Positions 25,233-31,925 of a stretch of 44,882 nucleotides of DNA are shown one piece after another. Both the position numbers and the translations under genes were made by a program. Under the pieces are notes generated by a model. That model had not been told where the DNA came from. It made no database searches and saw only the letters and a list, made by a program, of their open reading frames with translations. Location: the NCBI RefSeq assembly GCF_002434265.1, contig NZ_DJJS01000009.1:40689-85570 (forward strand), in the 5' to 3' direction. The first letter of the stretch is position 1. Each line of letters begins with the position of its first letter. Origin of the DNA: Pseudomonas sp. UBA6562 (GTDB lineage Bacteria > Pseudomonadota > Gammaproteobacteria > Pseudomonadales > Pseudomonadaceae).

Positions 25233-26915
25233 ATGAACAAGCACAACCGCCACCCCGCTGACGGCAAGGCCCCCATCACCATCTTCGGCCCGGACTTCCC
25301 GTTCGCGTTCGACGATTGGTTGGAGCACCCGGCAGGGTTGGGCAGCATTCCGGCCGAACGGCACGGCGAGGAGGTGGCGATCGTCGGCGCGGGTATCGCT
25401 GGCCTGGTCGCGGCCTACGAATTGATGAAGCTGGGTTTGAAACCCGTGGTCTACGAGGCCTCCAAACTGGGCGGGCGCTTGCGTTCGCAAGCCTTCAACG
25501 GCACCGACGGCATCGTCGCCGAGCTGGGCGGGATGCGCTTTCCGGTCTCGTCCACGGCCTTCTACCACTACGTCGACAAGCTGGGGCTGGAGACGCGCCC
25601 GTTCCCCAACCCGCTGACGCCGGCCTCCGGCAGCACGGTGATCGACCTGGAAGGGCAGACCTACTACGCGCAGAACGCCGCCGACCTGCCCGCCCTGTTC
25701 AACGAAGTGGCCGAGGCCTGGGCCGATGCGCTGGAGGAGCGTGCCAGCTTCGGCGACATCCAGCAGGCCATCCGCGACCGTGACGTACCGCGGCTCAAGC
25801 AGCTGTGGGACCAGCTCGTGCCGCTGTGGGACGACCGCACCTTCTACGACTTCGTCGCCACCTCGAAATCCTTCGCCAAGCTGAGCTTCCTGCACCGCGA
25901 GGTGTTCGGCCAGGTCGGCTTCGGCACCGGTGGCTGGGACTCGGACTTTCCCAATTCGATGCTGGAAATCTTCCGTGTGGTGATGACCAACTGCGACGAC
26001 CACCAGCACCTGGTGGTCGGTGGCGTCGAGCAGGTGCCGCAGGGGCTCTGGCGGCACGTGCCGGAGCGGTGCGCGCACTGGCCCACCGGCACCAGCCTCA
26101 GCGCCCTGCATGGTGGCGCGCCGCGCAGTGGGGTCAAGCGCATCGCCCGGGCGGCCGACGGCCTGCTGGCGGTGACCGACAGTTGGGGCAATGCCCGGCA
26201 CTACGCGGCGGTGCTGGTCACCTGCCAGAGCTGGCTGCTGACCACGCAGATCGATTGCGAAGAAGCGCTGTTCTCGCAAAAGCTGTGGATGGCCCTGGAC
26301 CGCACCCGCTACATGCAGGCTTCGAAAACCTTCGTCATGGTCGACCGGCCGTTCTGGAAAGACAAAGACCCGGACACCGGCCGCGACCTGATGAGCATGA
26401 CCCTTACCGACCGCCTGACCCGCGGCACCTATCTGTTCGACAACGGCGACGACAAGCCGGGGGTGATCTGCCTGTCCTACGCCTGGATGAGCGATGCGCT
26501 GAAGATGCTGCCGCACCCCACCGAAAAACGCGTGCAACTGGCGCTGGAAGCCCTGAAGAAGATCTACCCGCGCACCGACATCGCCGGCCACATCATCGGT
26601 GACCCGATCAGCATTTCCTGGGAAGCCGATCCGTACTTCCTCGGCGCCTTCAAAGGCGCGCTGCCCGGGCACTACCGCTACAACCAGCGCATGTACGCGC
26701 ACTTCATGCAGGCCGACCTGCCCAGCGAGCAGCGCGGCATCTTCCTTGCCGGGGACGACGTGTCGTGGACACCGGCCTGGGTCGAAGGCGCGGTGCAGAC
26801 GTCGTTGAACGCGGTGTGGGGCATCCTTGCCCATTACGGCGGGCACACCCATAGCGAAAACCCGGGGCCGGGCGACGTGTTCCACGAAATCGGTCCGATT
26901 GCCCTGCCAGACTGA
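25233..26915 (+). CDS. davB: L-lysine 2-monooxygenase
   Basis: Encodes 560 residues, the same length as P. putida DavB, and its sequence is nearly that of the P. putida enzyme as I remember it (MNKHNRHPADGK, then PITIFGPDFPFAFDDWLEHP). This flavoprotein oxidatively decarboxylates L-lysine to 5-aminopentanamide, CO2 and water, the first step of the aminovalerate route. The FAD-binding GxGxxG is VAIVGAGIAGLVAAYEL at about 48-64, followed by GGRLRS and ELGGMRFP; the C-terminal FAD contact is GIFLAGDDVSWTPAWVEGA. The amine-oxidase family also contains tryptophan monooxygenases, but the match to DavB and the following amidase decide the call. A 13-base gap separates it from davA. Confidence 0.95.
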   Translation: MNKHNRHPADGKAPITIFGPDFPFAFDDWLEHPAGLGSIPAERHGEEVAIVGAGIAGLVAAYELMKLGLKPVVYEASKLGGRLRSQAFNGTDGIVAELGGMRFPVSSTAFYHYVDKLGLETRPFPNPLTPASGSTVIDLEGQTYYAQNAADLPALFNEVAEAWADALEERASFGDIQQAIRDRDVPRLKQLWDQLVPLWDDRTFYDFVATSKSFAKLSFLHREVFGQVGFGTGGWDSDFPNSMLEIFRVVMTNCDDHQHLVVGGVEQVPQGLWRHVPERCAHWPTGTSLSALHGGAPRSGVKRIARAADGLLAVTDSWGNARHYAAVLVTCQSWLLTTQIDCEEALFSQKLWMALDRTRYMQASKTFVMVDRPFWKDKDPDTGRDLMSMTLTDRLTRGTYLFDNGDDKPGVICLSYAWMSDALKMLPHPTEKRVQLALEALKKIYPRTDIAGHIIGDPISISWEADPYFLGAFKGALPGHYRYNQRMYAHFMQADLPSEQRGIFLAGDDVSWTPAWVEGAVQTSLNAVWGILAHYGGHTHSENPGPGDVFHEIGPIALPD

Positions 26916-26928
26916 CTCAGGAGCCAAC

Positions 26929-27720
26929 ATGCGTATCGCCGTCCTACAAACCACCCCGCTGCCTCTGGACGTCTCCGGCAACCTGCAACGCCTGGGCGAG
27001 CAGATGCAGCGCGCCGCAGCCTGCGGCGCGCAATTGCTGGTGGGTCCGGAAATGTTTCTGAGCGGCTACGCCATTGGCCGTACGGCGGTGGAGCGTTTGG
27101 CCGAGGCCGCCGACGGCCCCTCGGCCCAGGCCATAGCCCGGCTCTGCCAGGCCCATGCCCTCGCCGTGGTCTACGGCTACGCCGAGCGCGGCGCCGATGG
27201 CCGCGTGTACAACAGCGTGCAGCTGATCGATGCCACAGGCCAGCGCCTGGTCAATTACCGCAAGACCCATCTGTTCGGCGAGCTGGACCGCGCCCAGTTC
27301 AGCGCCGGTGACGCGCCCTGCCCGATCGTCGAGCTGCACGGCTGGAAACTCGGCCTGCTGATCTGCTACGACATCGAGTTCCCGGAGAATGCCCGGCACC
27401 TGGCGCTGACCGGGGCCGAGCTGATCCTGGTGCCCACGGCCAACATGGCGCCCTACGACTTCATCTGCCAGGTCACCGTGCGGGCCAGGGCCCAGGAAAA
27501 CCAGTGCTATCTGGTCTATGCCAACTACTGCGGTCAGGAAGACGACATCGCCTATTGCGGGCAGAGCAGCGTCGTCGGCCCCGACGGTAGCTTGCTGGCC
27601 ATGGGCGGGCGGGCGCCCTGCCAATTGCTGGCCGACATCGACCGCGAACAACTACTGCAAGGCCGGGCGGCCTATCCCTACCTCGATGACCTGCGCCGAA
27701 ATCTGTATGCAAAGGGTTAA
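26929..27720 (+). CDS. davA: 5-aminopentanamidase (delta-aminovaleramidase)
   Basis: Encodes 263 residues of the carbon-nitrogen hydrolase (nitrilase) superfamily. The Glu-Lys-Cys triad is visible as E41 in VGPEMFLSGY, K112 in YRKTHLFGE and C146 in LLICYDIEFPE. It hydrolyses 5-aminopentanamide made by DavB to 5-aminovalerate and ammonia. The start MRIAVLQTTPLPLD has CAGGAG 7 bases upstream and lies 13 bases after the davB stop, so the two form one operon. DavT and DavD, which take 5-aminovalerate to glutarate, are not in the window. The gene order known in P. putida continues into the pqq genes, but here it does not. Confidence 0.95.
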   Translation: MRIAVLQTTPLPLDVSGNLQRLGEQMQRAAACGAQLLVGPEMFLSGYAIGRTAVERLAEAADGPSAQAIARLCQAHALAVVYGYAERGADGRVYNSVQLIDATGQRLVNYRKTHLFGELDRAQFSAGDAPCPIVELHGWKLGLLICYDIEFPENARHLALTGAELILVPTANMAPYDFICQVTVRARAQENQCYLVYANYCGQEDDIAYCGQSSVVGPDGSLLAMGGRAPCQLLADIDREQLLQGRAAYPYLDDLRRNLYAKG

Positions 27721-27732
27721 CCGGCGGCTGCG

Positions 27733-27769
27733 TGCACCGATCCTGTGCCGGCTGCACCATAGGGAAGCC
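27733..27769 (+). promoter_or_regulatory. Two NtrC-like enhancer sites
   Basis: Site 1, TGCACCGATCCTGTGCC at 27733-27749, matches 10 of 14 defined positions of the NtrC consensus TGCACCA-N3-TGGTGCA. Site 2 at 27753-27769 has a perfect left half TGCACCA and a poor right half. They lie about 85-100 bases upstream of a -24 element, the usual distance for enhancers bound by NtrC. CbrB is an alternative binder. Confidence 0.55.
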
Positions 27770-27832
27770 TGATAGGTGACTGAAAGCGCGCGAAACCCGG
27801 TCAACACCCTGTTTACACGGCGTATCGCAACT

Positions 27833-27848
27833 TGGCACGACACCTGCA
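27833..27848 (+). promoter_or_regulatory. Sigma-54 (RpoN) promoter
   Basis: TGGCACGACACCTGCA matches the consensus TGGCAC-N5-TTGCA with one change; GG at 27834-27835 and GC at 27846-27847 have the obligatory 10 bases between them. It predicts a start near 27859 on the plus strand. No plus-strand gene begins within 490 bases, so the product is probably a noncoding RNA. Confidence 0.75.
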
Positions 27849-27858
27849 ATAACCTTGG

Positions 27859-27915
27859 TACCTCCAGTTTCGGGGACCTTGGTACAGGCAGGCCGAGATA
27901 TCCCCTCTTTTATTC
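27859..27915 (+). ncRNA. Candidate nitrogen-regulated small RNA (NrsZ-like)
   Basis: A short transcript is predicted between the sigma-54 promoter and a hairpin followed by TCTTTTATT. In P. aeruginosa the NtrC/RpoN-dependent sRNA NrsZ lies between ntrC and the gene next to trmL; the right-hand neighbours here are the same, so position and promoter type agree. The region carries a direct repeat of ACCTTGGTAC (27852-27861 and 27876-27885, 24 bases apart). At about 57 nt it would be much shorter than the roughly 226-nt primary NrsZ that I recall, closer to its processed form. It has no start codon. The end overlaps the stop codon of the opposite-strand gene. Exact ends are guesses. Confidence 0.5.
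27872..27915 (+). terminator. Terminator-like hairpin serving davBA and/or the small RNA
   Basis: GGGGA at 27872-27876 pairs with TCCCC at 27901-27905, and CTTGG at 27878-27882 with CCGAG at 27893-27897, giving a two-part stem followed by TCTTTTATT. The U-rich side is on the plus strand, so it stops transcription from davA or from the sigma-54 promoter. Confidence 0.6.
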
Positions 27916-28353
27916 GTGCAGTTTCACCTGCACTCGCCAGCGTCCCGCGCCCTCTGCGCCAGTCCAGTCACCGCGCAGAGGGCGCGCGGCCACCACCGTC
28001 AGCAACAAGCCCTTGTCACTGTGCTGCACACGCCAACCGACCGGCTTTCCAGCCAAACGCAGCTGGCCACGCGCGGGCTTGCCTTGCGCATCGAACAGCA
28101 GCGCCACCGTGCCCTGAACGTTTTCCCCATGCAGCTTGGGTTCGTGGTCGAACCACAGGTCCAGGCCACCCTCGACCACTTCGATGCGCTCCAGCGTGCT
28201 GGGGGTTGGCGTGGTGAGACGGCCGATCATCAGCCCCACCAGGGTCCCGAACAGCACCAGTGCCAGCAGCATGCGCCGCCGCGCCTTCGGACGCGGGTCC
28301 GGTTCGAGGGTAGAATGCGCGTCATTTTCCTGTGCCTGCCTGGAGCCGTGCAT
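27910..28353 (-). CDS. Small single-pass membrane protein (PA5126-like position)
   Basis: Encodes 147 residues from ATG 28353, or 120 from an internal ATG at 28272. A basic segment (DPRPKARRR) precedes a single membrane helix MLLALVLFGTLVGLMIG, and the remaining 100 residues (IEVVEGGLDLWFDHEPKLHG, then TVALLFDAQGKPARGQLRLA) look like a beta-rich periplasmic domain. I know no function; it occupies the place of the hypothetical gene between ntrC and trmL in P. aeruginosa. If the long start is used, its ATG overlaps the trmL ATG on the other strand within CATG, so the leader of each gene lies inside the other; the internal start would avoid this. Confidence 0.7.
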   Translation of the reverse strand: MHGSRQAQENDAHSTLEPDPRPKARRRMLLALVLFGTLVGLMIGRLTTPTPSTLERIEVVEGGLDLWFDHEPKLHGENVQGTVALLFDAQGKPARGQLRLAGKPVGWRVQHSDKGLLLTVVAARPLRGDWTGAEGAGRWRVQVKLHE

Positions 28354-28807
28354 GTTTCACGTCATCCTCTTTCAACCTGAGATCCCGCCGAACACGGGCA
28401 ACATCATCCGCCTGTGCGCCAACAGCGGCTGCCACCTGCACCTGATCGAGCCGCTGGGTTTCGAGCTGGACGACAAGCGCCTGCGCCGAGCCGGGCTGGA
28501 CTACCACGAATACGCGACCTTGCAGCGCCATGCCAGCCTTCAGGCGTGCCTGGAAAGTCTTGGACAACCACGGCTGTTCGCGTTCACCACCAAGGCGTCG
28601 CGGCCGTTCCACGAGGTGGCGTACCAGCCGGGCGATGCCTTCGTATTCGGCCCGGAAAGCCGTGGGCTGCCGGCCGAGGTACTGGACAGCCTGCCGCCCG
28701 AACAGCGCTTGCGCCTGCCCATGCGTCCGGGCTGTCGCAGCTTGAACCTGTCCAATACGGTGGCGGTGACGGTCTACGAGGCGTGGCGGCAACAGGGTTT
28801 TGCCTGA
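28352..28807 (+). CDS. trmL: tRNA (cytidine(34)-2'-O)-methyltransferase
   Basis: Encodes 151 residues, the family's usual length. TrmL methylates the 2'-OH of the wobble base (C34 or cmnm5U34) in leucine tRNAs using S-adenosylmethionine. The SPOUT-fold knot motifs are visible: FQPEIPPNTGNIIRLCANSG near the N-terminus, FVFGPESRGLP, and the C-terminal LRLPMRPGCRSLNLSNTVAV. The start MFHVILFQPEIPP is fixed by homology and by GGAG 8 bases upstream. It converges on secB with a strong hairpin between. Confidence 0.96.
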   Translation: MFHVILFQPEIPPNTGNIIRLCANSGCHLHLIEPLGFELDDKRLRRAGLDYHEYATLQRHASLQACLESLGQPRLFAFTTKASRPFHEVAYQPGDAFVFGPESRGLPAEVLDSLPPEQRLRLPMRPGCRSLNLSNTVAVTVYEAWRQQGFA

Positions 28808-28816
28808 GGAAGGGAG

Positions 28817-28844
28817 GTAGGAGCAGCCGGAACGGCGCTCCTAC
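28817..28844. repeat. REP-like hairpin / bidirectional terminator between trmL and secB
   Basis: GTAGGAGC at 28817-28824 pairs with GCTCCTAC at 28837-28844, and inside it GCCG pairs with CGGC around GAA, with one bulged A. GTAGGAGC...GCTCCTAC is the hallmark of Pseudomonas repetitive extragenic palindromes. It sits in the 57-base gap between convergent genes, where it can also end transcription. Confidence 0.65.
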
Positions 28845-28864
28845 TCGGGCGGACCCGCTGTCGC

Positions 28865-29350
28865 TTATTGCAGCGAAGGCGCTTCGCCAGCTTCCTGCAT
28901 GCGCTGCATTTCTTGCGCGTACAGCGCGTCGAAGTTCACCGGCGAGAGCATCAGGGCCGGGAACGAGCCACGGGTGACCAGGCTGTCCAGGGTTTCGCGG
29001 GCGTACGGGAACAGGATGTTCGGGCAGAACGCACCCAAGGTGTGGCTCATGGAAGCGGCGTCGAGGTTCTTGATCAGGAAGATACCGGCCTGCTGCACTT
29101 CGGCGATGAACGCCACTTCTTCGCCGTTCTTGACGGTGACCGACAGGGTCAGCACGACTTCATGGAAGTCGCCGTCCAGGGCTTTCTGCTTGGTGTTCAA
29201 GTCCAGGCCGACGCTCGGCTCCCACTGCTGACGGAAGATCGCCGGGCTTTTCGGGGCCTCGAACGACAGGTCACGCACGTAGATGCGCTGCATGGAGAAC
29301 TGCGGGGAGGTGTCTTCGGCGGCAGCGCCGGTGTTCTGTTGTTCGGTCAT
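28865..29350 (-). CDS. secB: Protein-export chaperone SecB
   Basis: Encodes 161 residues. SecB is a tetrameric cytosolic chaperone that keeps precursors unfolded and hands them to SecA. The conserved sequence is recognised from FSMQRIYVRDLSFEAPKSPA, then LTLSVTVKNGEEVAFIAEVQ, HTLGAFCPNILFPYARETLD and GSFPALMLSPVNFDALYAQ. AAAGGAC provides the ribosome-binding site. It is the last gene of the yibN-grxC-secB operon, 41 bases behind grxC, an order also found in E. coli. Confidence 0.97.
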   Translation of the reverse strand: MTEQQNTGAAAEDTSPQFSMQRIYVRDLSFEAPKSPAIFRQQWEPSVGLDLNTKQKALDGDFHEVVLTLSVTVKNGEEVAFIAEVQQAGIFLIKNLDAASMSHTLGAFCPNILFPYARETLDSLVTRGSFPALMLSPVNFDALYAQEMQRMQEAGEAPSLQ

Positions 29351-29391
29351 GACGGGTCCTTTTTTCCAGTGAAATTGAACGAGACGTGAAG

Positions 29392-29646
29392 TCAGGATTG
29401 CAGCAAGGCGTCGAGCTTGCCGGCGCGTTCCAGGGCATGCAGCTCATCGCAACCGCCCACGTGCGTGGCGCCGATCCAGATCTGCGGGACCGAAGTGCGG
29501 CCGGCCTTCTGGCTCATTTCGGCGCGCAGCTGCGGTTTGCCGTCGACGCGGATCTCCTCGAAGGCCACACCCTTGCTTTGCAGCAGGTGCTTGGCCCGCA
29601 TGCAGTAGGGGCAGTAGTCGCTGGAGTAGACGATGACGCTCTTCAT
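29392..29646 (-). CDS. grxC: Glutaredoxin 3
   Basis: Encodes 84 residues from MKSVIVYSSDYCPYCMRAKH; the dithiol active site CPYC is C12 and C15. SVPQIWIGATHVGGCDEL holds the cis-Pro and the glutathione-binding GGCDEL. It is a glutathione-dependent thiol-disulfide reductase of the cytosol. The start follows the yibN stop by only 2 bases, so the operon yibN-grxC-secB is clear. Upstream in-frame codons belong to the yibN shadow. Confidence 0.96.
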   Translation of the reverse strand: MKSVIVYSSDYCPYCMRAKHLLQSKGVAFEEIRVDGKPQLRAEMSQKAGRTSVPQIWIGATHVGGCDELHALERAGKLDALLQS

Positions 29647-29648
29647 GG

Positions 29649-30062
29649 TCATTTCACCAATGGCAGGTTGTCGGCTTTCCAGCTGGACACACCGCCGCTC
29701 AGGCGGGCGGCGTCGAAGCCGGACTTGAGCAGCTCGCGGCACAGGGTACCGGCCTGCTGGCCCATGGCATCGACCAGGATCAAGGTCTTGCCCTTGTGCT
29801 TCTCCAGTTCCGCAGTGCGGCCCAGCAGTTTGTCGTGGGGGATGTTCACGGCGCCGACGATGTGGCCACCGGCGTATTCCTTGTTGGTGCGCACGTCGAT
29901 CACCACGGCCTTGTCGGCGTTGACCAGCGCGGTCAGCTGGCCGGTGCTCAGGCTCTTGCCGCCGCGGCGCAGTTCGTTGAGCAACAGCAGCACCAGCAGA
30001 ACAACGAAGACGGTGACCAAAAGAAGGTTTTCTGAGGCAAATTGAAGCAGTTTCTCAACCAT
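29649..30062 (-). CDS. yibN: Membrane-anchored rhodanese-like protein YibN
   Basis: Encodes 137 residues. An N-terminal membrane helix (NLLLVTVFVVLLVLLLLNEL, about 12-31) anchors a rhodanese-fold domain facing the cytosol: VVIDVRTNKEYAGGHIVGAV, IPHDKL, and GGVSSWKADNLPL. The catalytic Cys loop of active rhodaneses (CxxGxR) reads DAMGQQA here, so sulfurtransferase activity is unlikely; E. coli YibN has a similar loss and has been linked to the insertase YidC. As first gene of the operon with grxC and secB it fits an envelope or protein-export role. It is divergent from gpmI. Confidence 0.92.
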   Translation of the reverse strand: MVEKLLQFASENLLLVTVFVVLLVLLLLNELRRGGKSLSTGQLTALVNADKAVVIDVRTNKEYAGGHIVGAVNIPHDKLLGRTAELEKHKGKTLILVDAMGQQAGTLCRELLKSGFDAARLSGGVSSWKADNLPLVK

Positions 30063-30267
30063 CAGGGCTGTTCCAAGCGAGTGAAAATGCCGGCCAGTAT
30101 ACACACCGCCCCGCACCCGCCACAGCCCGGCCGGCAGGCGGCGGCACGCTTCGCCGACCAGCCTGTCGGCGGCCTGCCTGACCAGCCGGAGGATTATTCG
30201 CAGTCAGTGGGAGATTTGCCCTAAAATGCGGGTCTTTATCACCTTCAAGCAACCGTGAGTAGGATTG

Positions 30268-31803
30268 ATGACGAGCACGCCCAAACCCCTGGTCCTGATC
30301 ATCCTCGATGGTTTCGGTCATAGCGAAAGCCCTGAATACAACGCCATTGCCGCCGCCAAGACGCCGGTCTACGACCGCCTGCGCGCCACCCAGCCGCACG
30401 GCCTGATCTCAGGTTCGGGCATGGACGTCGGCCTGCCCGACGGGCAGATGGGCAACTCCGAAGTCGGTCACATGAACCTCGGCGCCGGCCGCGTGGTGTA
30501 CCAGGACTTCACCCGCGTGACCAAGGCCATTCGCGACGGCGAGTTCTTCAGCAACCCGGTGCTCACCGGCGCGGTGGACAAGGCCGTTGGCGCCGGCAAG
30601 GCCGTGCACATTCTCGGCTTGCTGTCAGACGGCGGCGTGCACAGCCACCAGGACCACCTGGTCGCCATGGCCGAGCTGGCCGCCCAGCGCGGCGCCGAGA
30701 AAATCTACCTGCACGCCTTCCTCGACGGCCGCGACACCCCACCGCGCAGCGCCCAGGCCTCCCTGGAACTGCTCGACGCCACCTTCGCCAAACTCGGCAA
30801 GGGCCGCATCGCCAGCCTCATCGGCCGCTACTTCGCCATGGACCGCGACAACCGCTGGGACCGCGTCAGCGCCGCCTACAACCTGATCGTCGACAGCACC
30901 GCCGACTACAGCGCCGACAGCGCCGTGGCCGGTTTGCAGGCAGCCTATGCCCGCGACGAGAGCGACGAATTCGTCAAGGCCACGCGCATCGGCGCGCCGG
31001 TCACGGTCGAAGACGGCGACGCGGTGGTGTTCATGAACTTCCGCGCCGACCGCGCCCGCGAGCTGTCGCGGGTGTTCGTCGAGCCGGACTTCAACGAATT
31101 CCCCCGTGCCCGCATGCCCAAGGTGGCGGCCTTCATCGGCCTGACCCAATACTCGGCGAAGATCCCGGCACCCGCCGCCTTCGGTCCCGCCAGCCTGAAC
31201 AACGTGCTGGGCGAGTACCTGGCCAAGCACGGCAAGACCCAGCTGCGCATCGCCGAGACCGAAAAGTACGCGCACGTCACCTTCTTCTTCTCCGGCGGGC
31301 GCGAAGAGCCGTTCGAAGGCGAAGAGCGCATCCTCATCCCGTCGCCCAAAGTCGCCACCTATGACTTGCAGCCGGAGATGAACGCGCCCGAAGTGACCGA
31401 CCGCATCGTCGAAGCCATCGAGCAACAGCGCTTCGACGTGATCGTGGTCAACTACGCCAACGGCGACATGGTCGGCCACACCGGCGTGTTCGATGCGGCG
31501 GTCAAAGCGGTCGAAGCGCTGGACACCTGCGTCGGCCGCCTGGTCGAGGCGCTGGAGAAGGTGGGCGGCGAAGCGTTGCTGACCGCCGACCACGGCAACG
31601 TCGAGCAGATGGAAGACGAATCCACCGGCCAGGCGCACACGGCGCACACCACCGAGCCTGTGCCGTTCATCTACATCGGCAAACGGCCGTTCAAGGTGCG
31701 CGAGGGCGGTGTGCTGGCCGACGTGGCCCCGACCATGCTGACCTTGCTGGGCATGGACATCCCCACGGAAATGACCGGCACTTCGATCCTGATCGACGCC
31801 TGA
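30268..31803 (+). CDS. gpmI: 2,3-bisphosphoglycerate-independent phosphoglycerate mutase
   Basis: Encodes 511 residues from the ATG at 30268; a TTG three bases earlier is in frame but the ATG fits better. The enzyme interconverts 3- and 2-phosphoglycerate through a phosphoserine and two manganese ions. Motifs are VLIILDGFG, the nucleophile Ser in GQMGNSEVGHMNLGAGR, HSHQDHL, FLDGRDTPP, NFRADRARELS, and the metal-binding VNYANGDMVGHTG and LTADHGNVEQM. A strong terminator follows. The 205-base gap from yibN contains a possible -10 TAAAAT (30222-30227) without a good -35. Confidence 0.97.
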   Translation: MTSTPKPLVLIILDGFGHSESPEYNAIAAAKTPVYDRLRATQPHGLISGSGMDVGLPDGQMGNSEVGHMNLGAGRVVYQDFTRVTKAIRDGEFFSNPVLTGAVDKAVGAGKAVHILGLLSDGGVHSHQDHLVAMAELAAQRGAEKIYLHAFLDGRDTPPRSAQASLELLDATFAKLGKGRIASLIGRYFAMDRDNRWDRVSAAYNLIVDSTADYSADSAVAGLQAAYARDESDEFVKATRIGAPVTVEDGDAVVFMNFRADRARELSRVFVEPDFNEFPRARMPKVAAFIGLTQYSAKIPAPAAFGPASLNNVLGEYLAKHGKTQLRIAETEKYAHVTFFFSGGREEPFEGEERILIPSPKVATYDLQPEMNAPEVTDRIVEAIEQQRFDVIVVNYANGDMVGHTGVFDAAVKAVEALDTCVGRLVEALEKVGGEALLTADHGNVEQMEDESTGQAHTAHTTEPVPFIYIGKRPFKVREGGVLADVAPTMLTLLGMDIPTEMTGTSILIDA

Positions 31804-31839
31804 CCCTGGCGCAGCCCTAAGCCGGGCTTTCTAGACCAA

Positions 31840-31873
31840 CGCCCCGCCGTAGATTCGGCGGGGCGTTTTTTTT
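31840..31873 (+). terminator. Rho-independent terminator of gpmI
   Basis: CGCCCCGCCG at 31840-31849 and CGGCGGGGCG at 31856-31865 form a perfect 10-bp stem with loop TAGATT, followed by eight or nine T. It starts 37 bases past the stop and separates gpmI from the envC group. Confidence 0.93.
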
Positions 31874-31925
31874 GCTGGCATGGGCGGGCATACTAGGTCG
31901 TTCTCCAACCTGGTACGCCTCTCCC

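Noticed and set aside
25098..26981. 627-codon minus-strand open frame opposite davB
   Set aside because: Codon-bias shadow; the plus-strand protein is a recognised enzyme.
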